From contig DCTH01000102.1 of assembly GCA_002329495.1 (NCBI GenBank), forward strand, positions 7,483-15,456: a stretch of 7,974 bases of DNA, in the 5' to 3' direction. A program made the position numbers and the translations under genes. The notes beneath the pieces are model-generated. The model saw nothing but the letters and a program-made list of their open reading frames with translations. It did no database searches and was not told the origin of the DNA. Shown here piece after piece: positions 1-4,201 of the stretch. The stretch's first letter is position 1, and every line of letters starts with the position of its first letter. Source of the stretch: Syntrophothermus sp. UBA1445. GTDB lineage: Bacteria; Bacillota; Syntrophomonadia; Syntrophomonadales; DTU052.

Positions 1-327
1 AGTATGTGCATGGGTTTGGGCCTGGGAAGCCGGGAATCCTTCCTCTACAGCCCCGAGGGAGAGGTTCTCAATACCAGCCTCCGTACCTATAAGCCCTTGA
101 GATACGGGGAAGCCCCGGAATACCTGGTTGAATTCGTGGAAACGCCCAACCTGGCCGCACCTTATGGGTCCAGGGGCATGGGGGAACACGGTATACTAGC
201 CATGTCGGCCTGCCTGGCCAACGCACTCTCATCGGCAGCCCAGGTTGACCTTAACGAACTGCCCATTACCCCGGAACGGATCTGGAAAACGAAAAAGGGG
301 GAGTTCAGTGATTCCATGCAATTTTGA
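1..327 (+). CDS. Molybdenum hydroxylase large (molybdopterin-binding) subunit, C-terminal fragment
   Basis: This is the last 108 codons of a gene that begins before the window. The frame is open from base 1 and ends at TGA 325-327. The family is the xanthine dehydrogenase/aldehyde oxidase/CoxL large subunit, which binds the molybdopterin cofactor and hydroxylates the substrate using water as oxygen source. The key visible motif is GSRGMGEHG (bases 166-192). Its glutamate (codon 184-186) sits where the family has the catalytic base near the molybdenum. The following helix, ILAMSACLANAL, and the ending PITPERIW are also typical of the family's C-terminus. The FAD and FeS subunit genes follow directly, giving the order large-medium-small, and the FAD gene overlaps this one by 20 bases, so they are one operon. 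The substrate-determining parts lie outside the window, so xanthine, aldehyde and N-heterocycle oxidation all remain possible. Confidence 0.9.
   Translation, partial: SMCMGLGLGSRESFLYSPEGEVLNTSLRTYKPLRYGEAPEYLVEFVETPNLAAPYGSRGMGEHGILAMSACLANALSSAAQVDLNELPITPERIWKTKKGEFSDSMQF
297..303 (+). promoter_or_regulatory. Ribosome binding site deciding a GTG start
   Basis: GGGGGAG-type purine tract lying 4 bases before GTG 308. It supports GTG 308 over the in-frame ATG at 245. The ATG would add 21 residues of arginine/lysine-rich sequence not typical of the family and would overlap the upstream gene by 83 bases. Confidence 0.6.
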
Positions 328-1144
328 ATACTATATGCCAGAATCCCCCGAGGAAGCGGTAGAAACCTTCCTCCAATTGACCCGGGAAGGTAAGAATCCG
401 ATGTATTACGGCGGAGGGACCGAGATTATCAGCATGGCCCGGGTTAGCAACATAACCCCGGGCGCGGTGGTCGATATTAAAGGTATACCGGAGTGCAACT
501 TCCTGGGGTTAAGGGATAACCAATTGATAATCGGAGCAGCCCTTCCCCTGACGGCGATATCAGAATCCCAGGTCTTTCCCCTGCTGGGAAAGGCGGGAGG
601 CCGCGTGGCGGACCACACCATCCAGCGGAAGATTACCCTGGGGGGAAACCTGGCCGGCACCATCATATACCGTGAAACCTCCCTCCCGCTTTTAGTGTGC
701 GATAGCCAGGCAGTGATTGCCGGTCCTCACGGAATCCGGCAAGTCCCTTTCTCTGAAATTTTTCAGCAACGGCTTTATCTTCAACCAGCTGAATTACTGC
801 TGCAAATCATCATCGATCGCAGTTATCTTAACTTGCCTTATGTACACGTTAAAAAGGTCAAACAGGATAAGATTGATTATCCCTTACTTACTCTGGTAGC
901 TATTGTTAAAGACCAACGCATTCGCCTGGCTTTCAGCGGGCTGCTGGCCTACCCCTTCCGGTCACTGACGGTGGAGGAGGCCCTTAATGACCCCCATCTT
1001 ACCGTCAAGGAGCGCATTGATCGGGCTGTAACCGGGTTACCCGCCCCGCCTCTGCATGACATCCTGGGATCAGCCGGGTACCGGGAGTTTGTGCTGCGGG
1101 ATACCCTGAAGAATACTCTGTCAACACTGGAGGGCTATTACTAA
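308..1144 (+). CDS. Molybdenum hydroxylase FAD-binding (medium) subunit, XdhB/CoxM type
   Basis: Medium subunit of a xanthine dehydrogenase-family enzyme. It carries FAD and passes electrons from the FeS clusters to the acceptor. With the GTG start at 308 it is 278 residues, close to the usual 280-290. The N-terminus then reads as FEYYMPESPEEAVETF, the standard opening of this family. The two FAD-contact motifs are visible: YYGGGTEI (about residues 33-40) and ITLGGNLAGT (about 109-118). The C-terminal third corresponds to the CO dehydrogenase flavoprotein C-terminal domain. There is no room for the extra 4Fe-4S insertion found in the 4-hydroxybenzoyl-CoA reductase medium subunit, so that activity is unlikely. 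The stop codon TAA abuts the ATG of the FeS subunit gene, pointing to coupled translation. Confidence 0.92.
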   Translation: MIPCNFEYYMPESPEEAVETFLQLTREGKNPMYYGGGTEIISMARVSNITPGAVVDIKGIPECNFLGLRDNQLIIGAALPLTAISESQVFPLLGKAGGRVADHTIQRKITLGGNLAGTIIYRETSLPLLVCDSQAVIAGPHGIRQVPFSEIFQQRLYLQPAELLLQIIIDRSYLNLPYVHVKKVKQDKIDYPLLTLVAIVKDQRIRLAFSGLLAYPFRSLTVEEALNDPHLTVKERIDRAVTGLPAPPLHDILGSAGYREFVLRDTLKNTLSTLEGYY

Positions 1145-1630
1145 ATGATCCGGCAGATGAAAGGACCGGGGCCGATTCAACTTGCGGTTAACGGCGAGTC
1201 CAGGACGGTGGTAGTTCGCCCCGCAGATACACTGCTCTACGCCCTGCGCGAACAACTGGGATTAACCGGGGCCAAGCCTGGCTGTGAAAACGGTGACTGT
1301 GGTGCCTGTACGGTCCTGGTGGATGGCTGGCCGGTCAAGTCCTGCCTTATGCTGGCAGTGGAGGCGGTCGGACACCAGGTCACCACCGTGGAAGGGTTAA
1401 AAAACGCCCCCATTCAGAAAGCATTCATTGAGGAATTTGGTTTTCAGTGCGGGTACTGTACCTCGGGTTTTATAATGACCTGTCATGGTCTGGCTACCAT
1501 TCACCCGGAGGCGGATGAAGTGGTTATCGAAGAATGGTTGCAGAGTAACCTCTGCCGCTGTACGAGTTACCAGGAGATTAAGAATGCCATAACATCTGTC
1601 TTGGCATCAAGTAAGCTTCCTGCCCCGTAA
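1145..1630 (+). CDS. Molybdenum hydroxylase [2Fe-2S] (small) subunit, XdhC-independent CoxS type
   Basis: Small subunit of the hydroxylase, 161 residues, the usual size. It carries two [2Fe-2S] clusters that move electrons from molybdenum to FAD. The N-terminal plant-ferredoxin domain has C47, C52, C55 and C67 in the pattern CxxxxCxxCx11C, within PGCENGDCGACTVLVDG. The C-terminal helical domain has C102, C105, C137 and C139, in QCGYCTSGF and NLCRCTSY. All eight cluster ligands are present, so the subunit looks functional. The ATG follows the FAD gene stop with no gap, and GGAGGG (1129-1134) serves as ribosome site. A second in-frame ATG at 1157 is possible but would remove only four residues. 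The CoxS/XdhA/NdhS names cannot be separated without knowing the substrate. Confidence 0.95.
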   Translation: MIRQMKGPGPIQLAVNGESRTVVVRPADTLLYALREQLGLTGAKPGCENGDCGACTVLVDGWPVKSCLMLAVEAVGHQVTTVEGLKNAPIQKAFIEEFGFQCGYCTSGFIMTCHGLATIHPEADEVVIEEWLQSNLCRCTSYQEIKNAITSVLASSKLPAP

Positions 1631-1687
1631 TTTATCCCGATCACATTCATATCTTAACTTCGCCCGGAATAACAATAAGAAATATCA

Positions 1688-1694
1688 GGGAGGG
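1688..1694 (+). promoter_or_regulatory. Strong ribosome binding site for the 33-codon ORF
   Basis: GGGAGGG, 4 bases before ATG 1699. It is the only good Shine-Dalgarno site in the gap between the FeS subunit gene and the mocA-like gene. The mocA-like ATG at 1801 has no purine-rich site of its own in the preceding 20 bases. Confidence 0.55.
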
Positions 1695-1698
1695 ACAT

Positions 1699-1800
1699 AT
1701 GGTGTCTAATAAGCAGACAAGTAGTATTGTTTTCTGGGGTTCTATCCAGGGACTTGCCGAAGCGTTTTCGGTGATCCGGACGCCGCAATGGATTATATAG
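1699..1800 (+). CDS. Small ORF (33 aa), possible leader peptide coupled to the mocA-like gene
   Basis: I do not recognise this ORF. It encodes 33 residues, starting MVSNKQTSSIVFWGSIQGL and ending TPQWII. It starts with ATG after a strong GGGAGGG site and stops with TAG at 1798-1800, immediately before the ATG of the next gene and in the same frame. The peptide has mixed character, with no clear signal peptide, membrane segment, cysteine motif or amino-acid run of the attenuator type. A short hairpin, CCGAA/TTCGG (1757-1771), lies inside it. The layout suggests a translated leader that delivers ribosomes to the mocA-like start by termination and reinitiation. Other readings are the remnant of a degraded gene, or an N-terminal extension of the next protein interrupted by TAG. 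The last is unlikely because the nucleotidyltransferase fold starts properly at ATG 1801. Confidence 0.4.
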   Translation: MVSNKQTSSIVFWGSIQGLAEAFSVIRTPQWII

Positions 1801-2391
1801 ATGGCTATTGAAGCGGTAGTTTTGGCCGCGGGCCGATCAACCCGGACCGGGACGTTTAAGCCCACTCTTCCTCTATTGGGAAAAACCATCATAGAAAATT
1901 GCATCGAGCCCATGTACGATCTTTGTTCTCGTATAATTGTCGTAGTTGGGCACCGGAAAGATGAGATTATCCGGGTTTTACAATCCTATAGCAAAGTTCA
2001 AGTGGTTTTCAATCCTGATTATGAGGGGGAGATGTTGGTTTCCGTCAAGCTCGGGATACGGCACGTAACGGAGGACAGATTCTTTATCGTTCCCGCCGAT
2101 TATCCGTTCATTAGAAGAACCACCTATCAAAGATTGCTGGAAGCAAGAGGAGATATAGTTATTCCCACTTTTTGCGGCCGAAGCGGCCACCCGGTATTGA
2201 TCATGAGCTATCACATCCCTGGTCTTCTCGATGTAAATGAAGTACATTACTCTTTAAGAGATTACATACAACAGGTAGGTGCCACGCGGGTGGATGTAAA
2301 CGATCCGGGCATACGTTTCGACATTGATACGGAGAGCGATTACCGGCAGGCGTTAGCGTTAACTGAAACTGGAAAGAGGGTTCTGTTATGA
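1801..2391 (+). CDS. MobA/MocA-like molybdenum cofactor nucleotidyltransferase
   Basis: A 196-residue NTP transferase of the MobA-like family. Next to a molybdenum hydroxylase it most likely joins CTP to molybdopterin to give the cytosine dinucleotide cofactor (MocA role). GTP use cannot be excluded. Visible motifs are the N-terminal nucleotide loop VVLAAGRSTRTG (6-17) with K20, the metal-binding VPADYPF (D100), GRSGHPVLI (126-134) and FDIDTESDY (173-181). The first loop usually reads RMG, but here it is RTG with T16 replacing methionine. The length matches the family. The start lacks a Shine-Dalgarno site and directly follows the TAG of a 33-codon ORF, so translation is probably coupled. The 3' end overlaps the xdhC-like gene by ATGA. 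A plain sugar-phosphate nucleotidyltransferase is less likely given the neighbours. Confidence 0.85.
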   Translation: MAIEAVVLAAGRSTRTGTFKPTLPLLGKTIIENCIEPMYDLCSRIIVVVGHRKDEIIRVLQSYSKVQVVFNPDYEGEMLVSVKLGIRHVTEDRFFIVPADYPFIRRTTYQRLLEARGDIVIPTFCGRSGHPVLIMSYHIPGLLDVNEVHYSLRDYIQQVGATRVDVNDPGIRFDIDTESDYRQALALTETGKRVLL

Positions 2392-3197
2392 CTGATATCT
2401 TTGGTGCCCTTTCTCAAATGCGCACCCTAGGTCAGGAGGGGGTACTGATAACCGTGGTTGATAAAAAGGGCAGTGGTCCGTCAATGGTCGGGGGAAAGCT
2501 TTTGGTACTATCGACCGGGGAGCGGATCGGTACGGTGGGCGGAGGTGAACTGGAGGCATTGGCCCTGCAAAAAGCAACTGAGCTGATGGCCAAAAGATCC
2601 CACCATCTACAGGTGTTTACCCTAAGCGGAGATTCTTACACTGAGAATCAGGTAACTACCAACATGGTATGCGGCGGGACCGTGACCCTGTTTTTCGAAT
2701 TTCTACCGTTCTCCCCTACCGTCTATGTCTTTGGGTCCGGGCACGTAGGTCGAGCGGTCCTGTGGTACCTACAGAAACTCGACTATCTGACAGTAGTGGT
2801 TGATGCCCGGGCGGAGGCGGCTCGGGCGGTCGAAGGGGTAAACCGGGTATTGACCGGTGACTACCCTGAGGTAATAAAGAATGAAGCCTTCCCCCCGGAT
2901 TGCTACGTAGTTATCGCCGGTTACTCCCACGAAGAAGATTACGTCATCCTCAAAGCCATCGTTGAAGGCGGATGTAAGCCTCGTTACATTGGCCTCTTGG
3001 CCTCCAGGGCCAAGGGGAAAGCCATCGTATCCCGACTTGAGGAAGAACTGGGGCCCGGGCTTGACCTCAGCATGCTTTATTACCCGGTCGGGCTTGATAT
3101 CGGCGGTAAGACTCCGCATGAGATTGCTATCTCCATACTGGCTGAGATTCAAGCCCTACGCTATCAAAAAGACCAAAACAAGCACCTGGGGCGATGA
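2388..3197 (+). CDS. xdhC: XdhC/CoxI-family molybdenum hydroxylase maturation protein
   Basis: A 269-residue XdhC/CoxI protein. Members bind the molybdenum cofactor and assist its sulfuration and insertion into xanthine dehydrogenase-type enzymes. They are not part of the final enzyme. The N-terminal XdhC domain shows VLITVVDKKGSGPS (19-32), IGTVGGGELE (47-56) and MVCGGTVTLFFE (93-104). The C-terminal Rossmann domain opens with VYVFGSGHVGRAV (about 112-124) and ends with YIGLLASRAKGKAI and the signature PVGLDIGGKTPHEIAISILAEI region. The usual GSxPR motif reads GSGPS here, so the conserved arginine is replaced by serine. The start overlaps the previous stop as ATGA and has GAGGG (2376-2380) seven bases upstream. 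It closes the hydroxylase operon. No strong terminator follows, so some read-through into the thioesterase gene is possible. Confidence 0.9.
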   Translation: MTDIFGALSQMRTLGQEGVLITVVDKKGSGPSMVGGKLLVLSTGERIGTVGGGELEALALQKATELMAKRSHHLQVFTLSGDSYTENQVTTNMVCGGTVTLFFEFLPFSPTVYVFGSGHVGRAVLWYLQKLDYLTVVVDARAEAARAVEGVNRVLTGDYPEVIKNEAFPPDCYVVIAGYSHEEDYVILKAIVEGGCKPRYIGLLASRAKGKAIVSRLEEELGPGLDLSMLYYPVGLDIGGKTPHEIAISILAEIQALRYQKDQNKHLGR

Positions 3198-3278
3198 TCA
3201 ATATGCCTTTATTGACGGTCGCAACGCAGGCCAATGGCTGATTTAGTTTATATCATCAAACCCTGCAACTCTTGCCTA

Positions 3279-3308
3279 TCGACAGCAACTTAAAATGTAT
3301 TCGATTAT
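3279..3308 (+). promoter_or_regulatory. Possible promoter of the thioesterase gene
   Basis: TCGACA (3279-3284, five of six matches to TTGACA) and GATTAT (3303-3308, four of six to TATAAT) with an 18-base spacer. It lies in the 197-base gap after the xdhC gene and upstream of the hairpin at 3335-3368. The match is weak and such hexamers occur by chance in AT-rich DNA. Confidence 0.25.
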
Positions 3309-3334
3309 ATCCGACGTAATTTCCTACCATTATG

Positions 3335-3368
3335 CCAGGTAATCCATTAAAATGTAATGGTAACCTGG
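3335..3368 (+). repeat. Inverted repeat / hairpin in the leader of the thioesterase gene
   Basis: Two nested arms pair. CCAGGT (3335-3340) pairs with ACCTGG (3363-3368), and CCATTA (3344-3349) pairs with TAATGG (3355-3360), around the five-base loop AAATG. An internal loop of three against two bases separates them. This makes 12 base pairs in 34 bases. No T-run follows, so it is not an intrinsic terminator. It ends 9 bases before the GGAAGG ribosome site of the next gene, a position that suits an operator or an mRNA structure affecting translation. Confidence 0.6.
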
Positions 3369-3394
3369 AAATCATATGGAAGGTACCTTCAAGC

Positions 3395-3874
3395 ATGCTG
3401 AACCCCCTACACATAAAAGAACTGATCAAGTTAATCAACAGCAGCCCATATTATCAGCTGCTTTCAATGGTTATGGAGGATATCGGTATCGGTTATTGCT
3501 CGATTCGACTTGACATGGAACAAAAACATCTGTCACCCTATCTGGCCATTCAAGGCGGGGTTTACTCGTCTTTAATTGATGCTGCCGCTTACTGGGCGGT
3601 GTACTCCGAACTGGACCCCGACTGTGGGCTTATCACCTTGGATGTAACCGTTCATAACCTGGCCTCCATAAAGTCTGGCCGGATGTATGTCAAGGGACAG
3701 CGAATAAAAATCGGGAGGACTATCTGCCTGGCTGAGGCCCGGGTAGAAACCGATGAAGGCTTGATCCTGGCGCAGGGAAGCTCAAAACTGCTGGTTACTC
3801 AGGGCCTGCAAACCATTGAGCAGATGAGCCGGCTGTCCAACGTGACCCTGCCTCCTAAGTTTATCACCGGCTAA
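3395..3874 (+). CDS. Hot-dog-fold thioesterase, PaaI/4HBT-like
   Basis: A 159-residue protein of the PaaI/4-hydroxybenzoyl-CoA thioesterase type. These enzymes hydrolyse acyl- or aryl-CoA thioesters in the cytoplasm as tetramers or dimers of hot-dog folds. The central helix region reads SPYLAIQGGVYSSLIDAAA (47-65). It fits the family pattern of Gly-Gly, a small-residue helix and an acidic residue (D62). The strands LITLDVTVHNLASIKSG, YVKGQRIKIGRTICLAEARV and ILAQGSSKLLV follow in the right order. The residue before Gly-Gly is usually histidine but is Q53 here. ATG 3395 is chosen because GGAAGG (3378-3383) precedes it. The earlier in-frame ATG at 3332 has no ribosome site, and its extra 21 residues would be encoded by the hairpin. 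The gene may be transcribed with the hydroxylase operon or from its own promoter. Its substrate is unknown. Confidence 0.75.
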   Translation: MLNPLHIKELIKLINSSPYYQLLSMVMEDIGIGYCSIRLDMEQKHLSPYLAIQGGVYSSLIDAAAYWAVYSELDPDCGLITLDVTVHNLASIKSGRMYVKGQRIKIGRTICLAEARVETDEGLILAQGSSKLLVTQGLQTIEQMSRLSNVTLPPKFITG

Positions 3875-3997
3875 CCAGCAATGCCGCGGCTTTAACGAAC
3901 CAGCGTCTGCTTCAGCACCAATTCGAGAAATCCGCCCGGAATTTTCAAAGACCCTGACATACAACCTACGGTACATATGGACCCAATACGCTAAACC

Positions 3998-4030
3998 AGC
4001 GGAATCGCCCCCAAGGTGATCCGCTTTTTT
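3998..4030 (+). terminator. Rho-independent terminator after the thioesterase gene
   Basis: The arm AGCGGA-A-TCGCC (3998-4009) pairs with GGTGATCCGCT (4015-4025) around the loop CCCAA, with one bulged A and one G-U pair, then a run of T to 4030. It ends transcription of the hydroxylase/thioesterase stretch and insulates the ligase unit. It closely resembles the terminator at 6201-6236. Confidence 0.85.
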
Positions 4031-4066
4031 ATGCCCGAAAGAATATGATCCGTTAATTTATTTAAA

Positions 4067-4082
4067 ATGTGAAATTTCATAT
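4067..4082. repeat. Palindrome upstream of the acyl-CoA synthetase gene
   Basis: TGAAATTTCA (4070-4079) is a perfect 10-base palindrome. It extends to 16 bases with one mismatched pair (ATGTGAAATTTCATAT). It lies about 120 bases before the start codon and upstream of the promoter-like hexamers, so it could bind a dimeric regulator. AT-rich palindromes also arise by chance. Confidence 0.4.
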
Positions 4083-4146
4083 TAAATATTATCTAAAACA
4101 AAAAGGTATTTGCTATGTATATTTCGAATTTTGTTATTAGATTTAA

Positions 4147-4176
4147 TTGTCATTAGCATGTAAACGTGCTTATTAC
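4147..4176 (+). promoter_or_regulatory. Candidate promoter of the acyl-CoA synthetase gene
   Basis: TTGTCA (4147-4152, five of six to the -35 consensus) and TATTAC (4171-4176, four of six to the -10 consensus), with 18 bases between. An alternative upstream pair is TTGCTA (4110-4115) with TGTTAT (4132-4137) at a 16-base spacer. A promoter is expected here because a terminator lies just upstream and a single gene follows, but the exact site is uncertain. Confidence 0.4.
4155..4172. promoter_or_regulatory. Inverted repeat / cre-like operator candidate
   Basis: AGCATGT (4155-4161) and ACGTGCT (4164-4170) form 7-base arms, with one G-T pair, around AA. The overlapping TGTAAACGTGCTTA (4159-4172) matches 12 of 14 positions of the catabolite-responsive element consensus TGWAANCGNTNWCA bound by CcpA and related LacI-family repressors. 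It lies between the proposed -35 and -10 hexamers, where a bound protein would block transcription. Which regulator binds, if any, is inference. Confidence 0.35.
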
Positions 4177-4184
4177 AAGTAAAT

Positions 4185-4191
4185 GAGGGGG
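4185..4191 (+). promoter_or_regulatory. Ribosome binding site of the acyl-CoA synthetase gene
   Basis: GAGGGGG, 10 bases before ATG 4202. It supports this start over the in-frame ATG at 4229, which has only a weak GAAGG upstream and would remove nine residues. Confidence 0.6.
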
Positions 4192-4201
4192 AATAATTAC
4201 G

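Larger units (their letters stand above)
3875..4201. other. Intergenic region with terminator, palindromes and promoter-like signals
   Basis: No gene is seen in these 327 bases on either strand. Bases 3875-3997 hold nothing I can name. A rho-independent terminator lies at 3998-4030. From about 4031 the DNA turns strongly AT-rich and carries a palindrome at 4067-4082, promoter-like hexamers from 4110 onward, an inverted repeat overlapping a cre-like sequence at 4155-4172, and the ligase ribosome site at 4185-4191. Confidence 0.7.

Noticed and set aside
245..307. Longer FAD subunit from ATG 245
   Set aside because: It adds a basic 21-residue stretch not seen in the family and overlaps the large subunit gene by 83 bases. 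GTG 308 has a good ribosome site and the expected N-terminus.
1799..1801. TAG as a pyrrolysine codon joining the 33-codon ORF to the nucleotidyltransferase
   Set aside because: The nucleotidyltransferase begins with its normal N-terminal strand at ATG 1801, and the upstream peptide has no resemblance to a domain. Reinitiation explains the layout more simply.
1647..1913. 88-codon minus-strand ORF across the FeS/mocA-like gap
   Set aside because: It covers the start of a well-supported plus-strand gene, shows no family motif and has no ribosome site that stands out.
3227..3250. Weak hairpin after the xdhC gene as a terminator
   Set aside because: CAGGCC-AAT-GGCTG has only five pairs with a bulge and is followed by a mixed AT stretch, not a T-run.
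3332..3394. Longer thioesterase from ATG 3332
   Set aside because: There is no ribosome site before 3332, and the extra residues would be encoded by the inverted repeat. ATG 3395 has GGAAGG upstream.
3256..3438. 60-codon minus-strand ORF over the thioesterase leader
   Set aside because: It overlaps the hairpin and the start of the thioesterase gene, and its sequence shows no recognisable domain. Treated as chance.
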